From: DATEOR01 sp035698665
GTDB lineage: Bacteria; Actinomycetota; Thermoleophilia; Gaiellales; Gaiellaceae
NCBI GenBank assembly: GCA_035698665.1
Contig: DASSBN010000026.1
Coordinates: 1-64,000, forward strand
Direction of reading: 5' to 3'
Length of the DNA: 64,000 bases
Numbering within the stretch: the first letter of the stretch is position 1; each line of letters opens with the position of its first letter. Under the pieces are notes generated by a model. It worked only from the letters and a program-made list of their open reading frames with translations, did no database searches and had not been told where the DNA came from. The translations under genes and the position numbers were made by a program. Positions 15,748 through 23,739 of this stretch are shown here, piece after piece.

Positions 15748-17279
15748 GCGCCGTCGAGGTCCGCGACCTTTTCCGCGTCTACTCGACGCCGGAAGGCCAC
15801 GCCGCCGCCCTTCAGGGGCTCACGCTCTCCGTCCAGGAGAAGGAGGTGCTCGTCGTGCTCGGCCCGAGCGGGTCGGGGAAGTCCACACTCCTCCGCGTGC
15901 TCGCCGGGCTCGAGCGGCCGTCCGCGGGTAGCGCCCAGGTGTTCGACGCCGACCTCGGGAGGCTCTCCAGCCGGCGTCTCGCCGAGTACCGCTCGCGGAC
16001 GACCGGCTACGTCGAGCAGCACTACTCCCGCTCCCTCGACCCCGACCTGACCGTCCGGGAGCTGGTCGGGGTCCAGCTCGGGCTCGGCGGCGCGGGACGC
16101 GACGAGCGCGAGCGGCGAGCGGACGAGCTGCTCGAGCGCGTCGGTCTGGCGGAGAAGCGTGGCGCCCACTCCGCCGAGCTCTCAGGAGGAGAGCAGCAGC
16201 GCGTCGCCGTCTGCGCCGCGCTCGCGCACCGGCCGCGGCTCCTGCTCGCCGACGAGCCGACCGGTGAGCTCGACGCCGCGAGCGCGGGCCTCGTCTACGA
16301 GGTGATCGGGGAGCTCGCCCGGGAGCACGGGTGCACGACCGTCCTCGTCAGCCACGATGTCGAGTCGACCGCCATTGCCGACCGCACGGTGCGCGTCCGC
16401 GACGGGCGCGTCAGCGAGGAGGCCGGGCGCGGCGACTCGGAGACGCTCGTCGTCGCGCGCGGAGGCTGGGTTCGGCTTCCGGAGGAGCTCCTCGTCCGTG
16501 CGCGCATCGGCTCGCGCGCCAAGGCCGAGCTCGGCGATGCCGGAATCGTCGTCTCCGCCGCAGGCGAGGAGGCGCAGCCGCGGTCGCAGGACGGCGGCGC
16601 GCCGGCCGCGGCATCCGGCGAGAACGGCACGGTCCTCGCCGAGGCGCGCGGAGTGGGCAAGCGCTACGGGGAGGGCGCGCGCGAGACCGTCGTCCTCGAC
16701 GGCCTGGACGCCGAGTTCCGGGCCGGGCGGCTGACGGCTCTGACCGGGCCCTCCGGTTCGGGCAAGACGACGCTCCTCCACATCCTCGCCGGGCTGCGCG
16801 ACCCGAGCGCCGGTGACGTGAGCGTCCTCGGCCGTCCGCTGGCGGAGCTCGACCGGGAGAAACGGGCGGCGCTCCGGCGCGATCCGATCGCGTTCATTCC
16901 GCAGGACCCGGGTCTGACGCCGTTCCTGAGCGCGCGCGAGAACGTCGAGGTCGCGCTCGCGCTACGGGACCTCGGCGCGGACGAGGCGAGGAAGCGCGCT
17001 CTCGAGGCGCTCTCGGCCATCGGCCTCTCCGAGCGGGCGGAGCAGCGAGTCGGCCGGCTCTCGGCCGGAGAGCGTCAGCGTGTCGCGATCGCCCGCGCGC
17101 TCGCGGCGGAGGCGAAGCTCCTGCTCGCCGACGAACCGACCGCCCGGCTCGACGAGGCCAATGCACTCGCCGTCGGCGCGCTGTTCGGGCGCTATGCGCG
17201 GGAGCACGGCGCAGCGGTCGTCTGCGCCACGCACGACCCGCTCGTCGTCGCGGAGGCGGACGACGTGCTGGCGCTCTAG
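15744..17279 (+). CDS. Tandem-domain ABC transporter ATPase (two NBDs in one chain)
   Basis: A 511-residue protein. NBD1 (about 1-225) has Walker A GPSGSGKSTLL, signature LSGGEQQRVAVCAAL and Walker B LLLADEPTGELD. NBD2 (about 295-511) has GPSGSGKTTLL, LSAGERQRVAIARAL and LLLADEPTARLDE. Both belong to the MacB/LolD class that pairs with FtsX-type permeases. The H-loops are SHD and THD. The linker between them (about 225-290) holds a short conserved-looking stretch (GGWVRLPEELLVRARI) and a low-complexity Ala/Gly part. The GTG at 15744 has AGGAGGG upstream and overlaps the permease stop. In most systems two copies of a single NBD dimerise; here the dimer is built in. Confidence 0.9.
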   Translation: MSAVEVRDLFRVYSTPEGHAAALQGLTLSVQEKEVLVVLGPSGSGKSTLLRVLAGLERPSAGSAQVFDADLGRLSSRRLAEYRSRTTGYVEQHYSRSLDPDLTVRELVGVQLGLGGAGRDERERRADELLERVGLAEKRGAHSAELSGGEQQRVAVCAALAHRPRLLLADEPTGELDAASAGLVYEVIGELAREHGCTTVLVSHDVESTAIADRTVRVRDGRVSEEAGRGDSETLVVARGGWVRLPEELLVRARIGSRAKAELGDAGIVVSAAGEEAQPRSQDGGAPAAASGENGTVLAEARGVGKRYGEGARETVVLDGLDAEFRAGRLTALTGPSGSGKTTLLHILAGLRDPSAGDVSVLGRPLAELDREKRAALRRDPIAFIPQDPGLTPFLSARENVEVALALRDLGADEARKRALEALSAIGLSERAEQRVGRLSAGERQRVAIARALAAEAKLLLADEPTARLDEANALAVGALFGRYAREHGAAVVCATHDPLVVAEADDVLAL

Positions 17280-17743
17280 CAGTCCGCGCTGTCGCCGTTC
17301 GCGCCGGGCAGGCGTTCGAGGAGCCCGGCCAGGCTCGCCAGCTCGTCCGAGCTGAAGCGCTCGACGAAGAGCCGGTGCACTCCGGCGAGGTGCGTCGTGC
17401 GCGCGGCCTGGAGCTTCTCGTTCCCCTCCGGCGTCAGCTTGGCGTAGACGACGCGACGGTCCGTGGCGCACGCCTCCCGCGTCACGAACCCGGACCGCTC
17501 GAGGCCGTCGAGGAGCCGCGTGATCCCGGATGGTGTGAGGAGGACGCTCGACGCGAGGTCGACCCGGCGCATCGCCTGCTCGGGCGCCCACGAGAGGTGC
17601 AGCAGGACCTCGAAGTCGTTGATCGTGAGCCCGTGGTCCGCGACGAGTTCGGTGTTCAGCTTCCCGACGATCGCGGAATGGGTTCGGAGGAACCTGACCC
17701 ATGTGTCGAGCTCGATTCCGCGGGAAACGGCCTGCGACGCCAC
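17276..17743 (-). CDS. MarR-family regulator
   Basis: A 155-residue protein with the winged helix at about 45-110: LTINDFEVLLHLSWAPEQAM, RRVDLASSVLLTPSGITRLL, then the wing with D-R-R (ATDRRVVYAKLTPEG). MarR dimers usually repress transport or detoxification genes until a small aromatic ligand binds. It converges on the tandem ABC ATPase and shares a CTAG as both stop codons. Nine bases separate it from a second MarR gene upstream. A TAAGGT box lies six bases before the GTG. Confidence 0.9.
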   Translation of the reverse strand: MASQAVSRGIELDTWVRFLRTHSAIVGKLNTELVADHGLTINDFEVLLHLSWAPEQAMRRVDLASSVLLTPSGITRLLDGLERSGFVTREACATDRRVVYAKLTPEGNEKLQAARTTHLAGVHRLFVERFSSDELASLAGLLERLPGANGDSADC

Positions 17744-17749
17744 ACCCCC

Positions 17750-17755
17750 ACCTTA
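17750..17755 (-). promoter_or_regulatory. -10 box of the first MarR gene
   Basis: TAAGGT on the minus strand, six bases before the GTG at 17743. It lies inside the last codon of the second MarR gene, so this gene can be transcribed separately. Confidence 0.45.
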
Positions 17756-18187
17756 TCGCGAGGTCGCCCGGCTGAGGATCCCGTGGAGCGTTTGGAGGTC
17801 TGCCCTCGACAGGCTCGCGATCTCGGGGGGCGGCTCGCCCATCTTCTCGAGCGCCCGCCGCCGGAGCGTGCGGCCGGAGCGGGTGAGCACCAGCGCCTTC
17901 ACGCGGCGGTCGGAAGGATCGGCGCGGCGCTCGACTGCTCCTCGCGCCTCCAGCCGGTCGACGATGCCCGTCACGTTCGATGCGTCGCACCGAAGCATGT
18001 CGGCAATCTCGTGCATCGGCGTCGGGCGGTGCGGATCGAGCCGGCGCAGGACGATGGCCTGAACCGGAGTGAGGTCGAGCTGTGCGACGGCCTCGACGAA
18101 CCGGGTCCGCTGCTTGAGCATGAGCTCCCAGAGGATCTGCCAGGCCGCCTCGGCGTGGGCGGGAGTCTTCGTCTCTGCCACTGTCAT
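17753..18187 (-). CDS. MarR-family regulator, divergent from the DrrAB-like exporter
   Basis: A 144-residue protein. The winged helix spans about 38-105 (LTPVQAIVLRRLDPHRPTPM, HEIADMLRCDASNVTGIVDR, wing with DPSDRRVKALVLTRSG). It is divergent from a three-gene ABC exporter operon with 64 bases between starts. Palindromic sequence in that gap overlaps both promoters, so it most likely represses itself and the exporter until an inducer, perhaps the exported compound, binds. TATATT lies seven bases before the ATG. Confidence 0.9.
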   Translation of the reverse strand: MTVAETKTPAHAEAAWQILWELMLKQRTRFVEAVAQLDLTPVQAIVLRRLDPHRPTPMHEIADMLRCDASNVTGIVDRLEARGAVERRADPSDRRVKALVLTRSGRTLRRRALEKMGEPPPEIASLSRADLQTLHGILSRATSR

Positions 18188-18194
18188 CTTAACA

Positions 18195-18200
18195 AATATA
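18195..18200 (-). promoter_or_regulatory. -10 box of the second MarR gene
   Basis: TATATT on the minus strand, seven bases before the ATG at 18187; leaderless pattern. Confidence 0.5.
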
Positions 18201-18215
18201 CTTGAGGGTATCTAT

Positions 18216-18239
18216 CCTTGACTAGATCAACTATCAAGG
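18216..18239. promoter_or_regulatory. Probable MarR operator
   Basis: CCTTGA (18216-18221) and TCAAGG (18234-18239) form an inverted repeat centred in AT-rich sequence, unusual in this genome. It covers TTGACT (18218-18223), the -35 box of the exporter operon, so binding would block transcription. Confidence 0.5.
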
Positions 18240-18245
18240 TAGCCT
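18240..18245 (+). promoter_or_regulatory. -10 box of the DrrAB-like operon
   Basis: TAGCCT, 16 bases after TTGACT and six bases before the GTG at 18252. Predicts a leaderless mRNA starting at the GTG. Confidence 0.55.
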
Positions 18246-18251
18246 AGAGGC

Positions 18252-19241
18252 GTGTCTGGAGAGCACGGCATCGAAGCGAAGGGACTCGTCCGAGAGTTCA
18301 AGAAGGGCCCCCGCGCAGTGGACGGGATCGACCTCGTCGTGCACCCCGGCGAGATCTACGGCTTCCTCGGTCCGAACGGCGCCGGCAAGTCGACGACGGT
18401 GCACATGCTGACGACGCTGCTTCCGCCCACCGCAGGAACGGCCACCGTCGCCGGCTACGACATCGTCCGCGAGGGGCCGCAGGTGCGCGCCGCGATCGGC
18501 GCGGCCCTCCAGGAGGCTGCGCTCGACCCGCTGCTCACCGGGCGCGAGCATCTGCGCCTGCAGACGACGCTCCAGGGCATCCCGCGCTCCGAGCGCGCCG
18601 AGCGGGGCGACCTTCTGCTCGAGCGCGTCGGCCTCTCGGAAGCGGCAGACCGCAAGGTGCGGGGCTATTCGGGCGGGATGAAGCGGCGTCTCGACCTGGC
18701 GCTCGCGCTCGTCCACTCGCCGCGCATCCTGTTTCTCGACGAGCCGACGACGGGTCTCGACGTCCAGAGCCGCACGGCCCTCTGGGACGAGGTGCGGCGC
18801 CTTGCCTCCGACGACGGCGTCACCGTCTTTCTGACGACGCAGTACCTCGAGGAGGCGGACGTGCTCGCCAACCGCGTCGGGATCATCGACCACGGCCGCA
18901 TCGTCGCCGAGGGAACGCCGGCTCAGCTCAAGGCGGACGTCGGACGGCCGACCGTCGAGGTCGTCCCCGCAGACCCCGAGGAGAAGGAGCGCACCGCGGC
19001 GATCCTCGCGCGCTTCGGCGCGCCTTGTGCGGCCATTCAGGGGGTCGCGGTTCGGCTGCGGTCCGGCGAGGCCGATCTCGTCGAGATCGTCCGTGCGCTC
19101 GACTCCGAGAGCCTGAAGGTCGAGCACCTGCAGCTCCACCAGCCTTCGCTCGACGATGTCTTCCTCGCGAAGACGGGCCGCTCCCTCGAGGGTGCCGGCG
19201 AGGAGGAGGAAGAGCCCGAGCTCGCGCTCGAGCCAGCATGA
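18252..19241 (+). CDS. DrrA-type ABC exporter ATPase
   Basis: A 329-residue protein. Walker A GPNGAGKSTT is at about 38-47, signature YSGGMKRRLDLALALV at about 137-152, Walker B ILFLDEPTTGLD follows, and the H-loop is replaced by TTQ (FLTTQYLEEAD), as in DrrA/CcmA-type ATPases. The C-terminal 90 residues (from about 230) carry the DrrA extension that contacts the permease, ending in a Glu-rich tail. It powers the two membrane proteins encoded next, with four-base overlaps. The family exports drugs, lipids or polyketides. MarR control suggests a toxic substrate. Confidence 0.92.
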   Translation: MSGEHGIEAKGLVREFKKGPRAVDGIDLVVHPGEIYGFLGPNGAGKSTTVHMLTTLLPPTAGTATVAGYDIVREGPQVRAAIGAALQEAALDPLLTGREHLRLQTTLQGIPRSERAERGDLLLERVGLSEAADRKVRGYSGGMKRRLDLALALVHSPRILFLDEPTTGLDVQSRTALWDEVRRLASDDGVTVFLTTQYLEEADVLANRVGIIDHGRIVAEGTPAQLKADVGRPTVEVVPADPEEKERTAAILARFGAPCAAIQGVAVRLRSGEADLVEIVRALDSESLKVEHLQLHQPSLDDVFLAKTGRSLEGAGEEEEEPELALEPA

Positions 19242-20017
19242 GCAACGCGTTCGCCGAGCAGGTCGGCCAGCTCGCGCGGCGGTCGGTCGTCCGAACAGCG
19301 CGCCAGCCCGCGAACGTCGTCTTCCCTCTCGTCTTCCCGCTGCTCCTCTTGTCCGTGAACGCGAGCGGCCTCCAGTCGGCGACTCGCCTCCCGGGCTTTC
19401 CGACGGACTCCTACCTCGCGTTCGCCCTCGCCGTGCCGTTCATGCAGGGCGCGCTCTTCGCGACCATGAACGCGGGCACCGATCTGGCGCGCGACATCCA
19501 GACGGGATTTCTGAACCGGCTCGCGCTCACGCCGATGCGCGGCATCGCGCTCCTCGGGGGCCAGCTCGGGGGCGTCATGGCCATGACCGCCGTTCAGGCT
19601 GTCGTGTGGATCCTGACCGGCCTCATCTTCGGCGTCCACTTCGCCGCCGGCGCGGGTGGCATCGCGCTTCTCATCGTCTTCTCGCTCCTCCTGGGCCTCG
19701 GCTTCGGTGCGCTCGGCGCCTTCCTCGCCCTTCGCACCGGCTCGGGCGAGGCGGTGCAGGGCATGTTCCCGGTCTTCTTCGTCTTCCTCTTCATCTCGTC
19801 GATGGCGATGCCGCGGAACCTGATCGAGATCGAGTGGTTCCAGACCGCCGCGACGCTGAACCCGGTCTCCTACCTGATCGAGGCGATCCGCAGCCTCATC
19901 GTCATCGGCTGGGACGCCGAGGCGCTCGCGCTCGGTTTCGGGATCGCCCTCCTGATCGCGGTGGTCGCGCTCGCCCTCGCCTCGGTCTCCCTGCGAACGA
20001 GGCTGACGCGCTCATGA
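19238..20017 (+). CDS. ABC-2 type exporter permease, first subunit
   Basis: A 259-residue membrane protein of the DrrB/ABC-2 family with six predicted helices. After a cytoplasmic segment the first helix is VVFPLVFPLLLLSVNASGL. The amphipathic segment LARDIQTGFLNRLALTPMR is the coupling element typical of ABC-2 permeases. The conserved end LNPVSYLIEAIRSLIV is also present. The ATG lies inside the ATPase stop (ATGA). It probably pairs with the next gene as a heterodimer. Confidence 0.9.
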   Translation: MSNAFAEQVGQLARRSVVRTARQPANVVFPLVFPLLLLSVNASGLQSATRLPGFPTDSYLAFALAVPFMQGALFATMNAGTDLARDIQTGFLNRLALTPMRGIALLGGQLGGVMAMTAVQAVVWILTGLIFGVHFAAGAGGIALLIVFSLLLGLGFGALGAFLALRTGSGEAVQGMFPVFFVFLFISSMAMPRNLIEIEWFQTAATLNPVSYLIEAIRSLIVIGWDAEALALGFGIALLIAVVALALASVSLRTRLTRS

Positions 20018-20781
20018 GGACGCTGCACGTCGCCGAGGGAATCGCGTGGCGCGTCCTCCACAACGTGTTCACGAACCCGTCGCTCCTGATCCCGTCGCTC
20101 ATCTTCCCGCTCTTCTTCTTCACGGCCTTCGCCGGTGGGCTGTCGCGGATCGACCAGGTGCCCGGATTCGACTATCCGCCGGGCTACACGGCGTTTCAGT
20201 TCGTGTTCGTCCTCCTCCAGTCGGCCGCGTTCGGCGGCGTCTTCACGGGCTTCGGCATCGCGCGCGACTTCGAGAGCGGCTTCGGCCGCAGGCTTTTGCT
20301 CTCGGCGCCGCACCGGAGCGGAATAGTGCTCGGCTACGCCGTCGCGGCTCTGGTGCGCTGGCTCACCACCGCACTCGTGGTCACCGTCGTCGCGTTGCTC
20401 GTCGGGATGAACGTGGGGGGAAGCGGGATCGACCTCGTGGGGCTCTACACGCTGGCCGCGTTCCTGAACCTGGCCGCGATCCTCTGGGCGACGGGAGTCG
20501 CGCTGCGCCTGCGGACGATGCAGGCCGGGCCGGTCATGCAGATGCCGGTCTTTCTCCTGCTCTTCTTCGCGCCGGTGTACGTGCCGCTCGCCCTGCTGCA
20601 GGGCTGGATCCACGACGTGGCCACCTACAACCCCCTCACGCGGGTCCTCGAGGCCGGGCGCGGCTTCCTCGCGGGCACCCCGACCGAGGTCGGGCTCGCG
20701 TTCGGGGTCGCGATCGCCCTCGCGGCCGCCTTCGCCTTCTGGGCGCTACGCGGCTTGAGAAGCGCAGAACACGCCGGTTAG
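20014..20781 (+). CDS. ABC-2 type exporter permease, second subunit
   Basis: A 255-residue membrane protein similar in plan to the gene before it. It has IPSLIFPLFFFTAFAGGL as first helix, the coupling segment IARDFESGFGRRLLLSAPHR, and YNPLTRVLEAGRGFLAG near the end. Its start overlaps the first permease stop (ATGA). Two unequal ABC-2 subunits with one ATPase is a standard actinobacterial exporter layout. Confidence 0.9.
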   Translation: MRTLHVAEGIAWRVLHNVFTNPSLLIPSLIFPLFFFTAFAGGLSRIDQVPGFDYPPGYTAFQFVFVLLQSAAFGGVFTGFGIARDFESGFGRRLLLSAPHRSGIVLGYAVAALVRWLTTALVVTVVALLVGMNVGGSGIDLVGLYTLAAFLNLAAILWATGVALRLRTMQAGPVMQMPVFLLLFFAPVYVPLALLQGWIHDVATYNPLTRVLEAGRGFLAGTPTEVGLAFGVAIALAAAFAFWALRGLRSAEHAG

Positions 20782-20793
20782 GGAGGGATCAAG

Positions 20794-20825
20794 CCTCCGC
20801 TTTCGGAGGACGATCCTCCGGAGGA
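20794..20825 (+). repeat. Two adjacent palindromes after the exporter operon
   Basis: CCTCCG-CTTT-CGGAGG (20794-20809) and the self-complementary TCCTCCGGAGGA (20814-20825). They share the CCTCCG/CGGAGG arms and could fold in alternative ways. There is no T-run, so a classical terminator is unlikely. A TATCCT -10 box at 20831-20836 follows, so they could also be an operator for the next operon. Confidence 0.4.
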
Positions 20826-20887
20826 GCCGGTATCCTGCGGCCTCGGGGAACGAAGGGCGAAACGCCCAGCCAACGAACGTACGCCCA

Positions 20888-21757
20888 GTGTTGTCGCTCG
20901 ACCTCATCGCCCGTCTCGTCGTCGCGGTCGCCCTCCTCTGGGCGGGCGTGTCGAAGCTCTTGGCGCGCGACTCCTCGTTCCTCGCCCCGTACGGCGTCCC
21001 GCTTCGCTGGCGCGGCGCCGCCCTGGCCGCCCTGACCGGAGTGGAGCTCGCCACCGGCGTCTTGCTCCTCGCAGGCGTGCAGGCCGCCGCGATCGCAGCC
21101 GTCTGCCTCGGAGCCGTCTTCGTCGCCGCGCTCGCGCGGGTCCGCGCCCGAGGCGTTCTCCGTCTCCGCTGCGGCTGCTTCGGCTCCAAGGAGCGGAGCA
21201 CCGACCTGCTTCTCGGCCGCGCGCTTCTCTTCACGGGCGTTGCCGCCTTCGGCGCGTTTGCCGACGTGGAGGTGGCGCGGCCCTCGACCGACGCGCTCAT
21301 CGTCGCCGCCCTCGTCGTTCTCGGGCTCGCGGTCGTCGTCCTCGCCGCGCTCGTCCTCGCCCTCTACCGCCAGGTGGGTGTGCTGACCATGCGCGTCGGG
21401 CCGGGCATGGCTCTCGAGCTCGCGGAGGAGGGCCCGGCGCTCGGCGACACCGCTCCCGAGCTCGACGGTCTCACCCGCGTGGGAGAAGAGCTCGTCGCCT
21501 TCTTCAGCGCGGACTGCCGCCTCTGCCGCGCGATCGCGCCTGGGGTCCGGGCCTTCGAGCGCGAGGGAATGCCGGTGCAGACCGTCTACGAGCACGAAGA
21601 GCCGGCCGTCTTCGAGCGCTGGAGCGTGCCCGGGACGCCGTTCCTCGTCCACGTCGTAGACGGGTTCGTCGCCGCGAAGGGCACGGTCAACTCACTCGAG
21701 CAGCTCGACGGGCTCGTCGCGCTGGGTGCAGCGAGGATGGAACATGCGCCGGCCTGA
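20888..21757 (+). CDS. MauE/DoxX-like redox membrane protein fused to a thioredoxin-like domain
   Basis: A 289-residue protein. The first 155 residues hold four to five membrane helices of the MauE type (LIARLVVAVALLWAGVSKLL, GAALAALTGVELATGVLLLA) with RCGCFG in a loop, a redox cysteine pair typical of MauE/DoxX relatives. After a further helix, residues about 185-289 form a thioredoxin-like domain with FFSADCRLCRAIAPG, a CxxC active site, and a cis-Pro-like segment VPGTPFLVHV. MauE and MauD support disulfide formation of the methylamine dehydrogenase small subunit; here the MauD role appears fused on. The following gene is a 10-cysteine secreted protein, a likely client. It starts GTG. Confidence 0.75.
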   Translation: MLSLDLIARLVVAVALLWAGVSKLLARDSSFLAPYGVPLRWRGAALAALTGVELATGVLLLAGVQAAAIAAVCLGAVFVAALARVRARGVLRLRCGCFGSKERSTDLLLGRALLFTGVAAFGAFADVEVARPSTDALIVAALVVLGLAVVVLAALVLALYRQVGVLTMRVGPGMALELAEEGPALGDTAPELDGLTRVGEELVAFFSADCRLCRAIAPGVRAFEREGMPVQTVYEHEEPAVFERWSVPGTPFLVHVVDGFVAAKGTVNSLEQLDGLVALGAARMEHAPA

Positions 21758-22343
21758 CGGGCTCCTCGACGGCGCGGCGAGGGCCCTCTCGACACGGCTC
21801 GCCTCCGGGATGACCAGGCGCTCCTTCCTGGGCCGCATGGGGGGCGCGATGCTCGCGGCCACGGGCGGCGCGGCCGTTGCGGCCGCCGTTCGGCCCGAGA
21901 AGAGCGAAGCGTTCCATTTCTGCGGGCACATCTGGACGACGGGCTCGTGCCCGAACCCGCTCGGCCTCCCGCGCATCGACAAGAACGGCTTTCCGCTCCG
22001 GCCGAGTGACGGCCATCCCATCGACAACCTCGGCCGCGCGGTCAACGGTGACGGGTGGGCGATCGACGGCGCGGGCAACCGTCTGCGCGCGCCCGACGGC
22101 GAGCTGCTCCCGCGCGCTCCCAGAACCCGCCTCTGCCAGGAGTGGACGAACGAGCATTACGGCCTGCACGCCGTCATGGAGGGGGCGTGGTACCGCTGCT
22201 GCAACGGGCAGGTGCGAAAGCTCGTCGACTGCTGCTCGCACAGCAAGAAGCGGATCAACGGGGACGCCTCCCTGACCGGCTACTGCTTCCAGGGCCGCCG
22301 GGTGTTCTGCGTCATGTACTACGACTCGGGGCTCCAGTGCTAG
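21744..22343 (+). CDS. Tat-secreted cysteine-rich protein resembling the methylamine dehydrogenase light chain
   Basis: A 199-residue protein overlapping the MauE-like gene by 14 bases. A twin-arginine signal is at about 24-52 (TRRSFLGRMGG, then a hydrophobic run). The mature part has ten cysteines, including paired CC at WYRCCNG and VDCCSH, four tryptophans, and a final FCVMYYDSGLQC. The Cys density, paired CC, Tat export and coupling to MauE resemble MauA, whose six disulfides and two Trp build the TTQ cofactor. I see no clear TTQ Trp alignment and no mauG in view. It may be a TTQ-free relative or another disulfide-rich exported protein. Confidence 0.5.
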   Translation: MRRPDGLLDGAARALSTRLASGMTRRSFLGRMGGAMLAATGGAAVAAAVRPEKSEAFHFCGHIWTTGSCPNPLGLPRIDKNGFPLRPSDGHPIDNLGRAVNGDGWAIDGAGNRLRAPDGELLPRAPRTRLCQEWTNEHYGLHAVMEGAWYRCCNGQVRKLVDCCSHSKKRINGDASLTGYCFQGRRVFCVMYYDSGLQC

Positions 22344-22408
22344 CCGTCGCCGCCGCGCTCGCCGCGACCGCGCTCCTCGCGGGAGTCTCGGGCGCCTGGT
22401 CGCCCTGA
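22337..22408 (+). CDS. Possible 23-residue membrane peptide
   Basis: GTG overlaps the stop of the previous gene (GTGCTAG) and the frame runs to TGA at 22408: mostly Ala/Leu/Val, then SGAWSP. It would be one short membrane helix, translationally coupled. It could equally be a non-translated spacer; a GAGGA ribosome site for the next gene follows directly. Confidence 0.25.
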   Translation: MLAVAAALAATALLAGVSGAWSP

Positions 22409-22417
22409 GGACTCTCA

Positions 22418-23731
22418 ATGGTCGAGACCTTCACTCCCGCCGTGTGCGGGAGCCGCACCCGTCAGCGTCTCGCGATCGTGCTCTTCGCCGGCGCCGCTGT
22501 TTTGGCCTCGGCCGCCCTCGGCGCCGCGCTCGGGTTCGCCGGGAGCCTCGTCGGGACGCGGCCTGCCCTGATCGCTGCCGCGGCGCTCGCCTTCATCGCG
22601 GCCCTCCGCGAGGCGGGCGTCGTCTCCGTGCCGGTCCCGCAGTCGCGAAGGCAGGTGCCGCAGCGCTGGCAGTACGCGCTTCCGCTGCCGCTCTGGAGCG
22701 CGGGCTACGGCGCCGGCCTCGGCGTTGGCTTCCTCACCTTCCAGCCGGTGGCGACGTTCTGGGTCGCGTGCGCTGCGGCGCTCGCCCTGGGGCGGCCACT
22801 CCTAGCAGCCACCTGCTTTGCGCTCTACGGAGCGGGGCGCGCGTTCATGGCCGCCTGGCCGCGGCGCCGTGAGCCGAGCGGGCCGGCCGCGGTCGAGAGA
22901 CTCGTGGGCCGGGCTTCCCTCGTTCCGCGGGCGAACGCCGTCGTCCTCGCGCTCGCCGTCGTTCTTCTCGCCGTCGCACCGGCGGCAGGCGCGGCCGTCA
23001 CGTCGCTCGGGCGCGGGTTCGACCCGGCCGCGGACGGGAAGACCCTCGCGCTCGCCCGGATGAGCTCCGGGACGATCAGCGTGGTGGTCAGCCCGCCCGG
23101 CGACCCGGAGGACACGTTCAGCCCGGCGAACGCGCCCGCCTTGAGCGGCAACTACCTCGCGTACGCGGATGACGAGGGAATCAAGGTCGTCGACCTGCGC
23201 ACCGACCAGATCGAGCGTGAGCTCGACGGGGCGTTTTCGCAACCGGCTCTCGACTGGCCCCACCTCGCCTATGTCCGCGCCGACGCAGGCTACGACCGGC
23301 TCATCCTGTCCGACCTGACCGACGCGTTGAACCCGACTTCCCGGAGGATCGCCTCGGTCCGAGCCGCGTCCGATCTCGGCCGGCCGTCGTTGCGCGGCGG
23401 CCAGCTCGCCTGGCACCGGATCGGCCGCCACGGTTCGGCAGTCTTCGTCCAGGACGTGACGACGGACAAGCGTCGCGCGATCACCAAGACGGAGCGCTGG
23501 CAGGAGTCGAACCCCTCGCTCACGACGAAGCGAATCGTCTGGGTCGAGCAGCGTCCCCAGGGCTCCTACCTGCGCATGAGATGGCTCGGGAGCTCGCGCA
23601 CGAGGACGCTCATGCGTGTGAAGGGACGCAAGACCTTCCTCTGGACGACGGCGCTTGCGGGCCGGACCGCCTATGTGACGAAGTGGACGCCCTCGACGCG
23701 AAAAGCGGTCGTTTTGCGGGTTAATTTCTGA
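22418..23731 (+). CDS. Membrane-anchored beta-propeller protein
   Basis: A 437-residue protein. The first 200 residues hold about six membrane helices (VLFAGAAVLASAALGAALGF, LIAAAALAFIAALREAG, LWSAGYGAGLGVGFLTF, VVLALAVVLLAVAPAAG). The remaining 235 residues are repeating strands of the TolB/WD40 kind (NYLAYADDEGIKVVDLRTD, WPHLAYVRADAGYDRLILSD, QLAWHRIGRHGSAVFVQDV), a beta-propeller on the outside. In methylamine dehydrogenase the large subunit is a soluble 7-blade propeller that binds the cysteine-rich small subunit. Its place after MauE-like and MauA-like genes suggests a membrane-tethered version of that partnership. Function is inferred from order only. Confidence 0.6.
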   Translation: MVETFTPAVCGSRTRQRLAIVLFAGAAVLASAALGAALGFAGSLVGTRPALIAAAALAFIAALREAGVVSVPVPQSRRQVPQRWQYALPLPLWSAGYGAGLGVGFLTFQPVATFWVACAAALALGRPLLAATCFALYGAGRAFMAAWPRRREPSGPAAVERLVGRASLVPRANAVVLALAVVLLAVAPAAGAAVTSLGRGFDPAADGKTLALARMSSGTISVVVSPPGDPEDTFSPANAPALSGNYLAYADDEGIKVVDLRTDQIERELDGAFSQPALDWPHLAYVRADAGYDRLILSDLTDALNPTSRRIASVRAASDLGRPSLRGGQLAWHRIGRHGSAVFVQDVTTDKRRAITKTERWQESNPSLTTKRIVWVEQRPQGSYLRMRWLGSSRTRTLMRVKGRKTFLWTTALAGRTAYVTKWTPSTRKAVVLRVNF

Positions 23732-23739
23732 GCGGAGGC

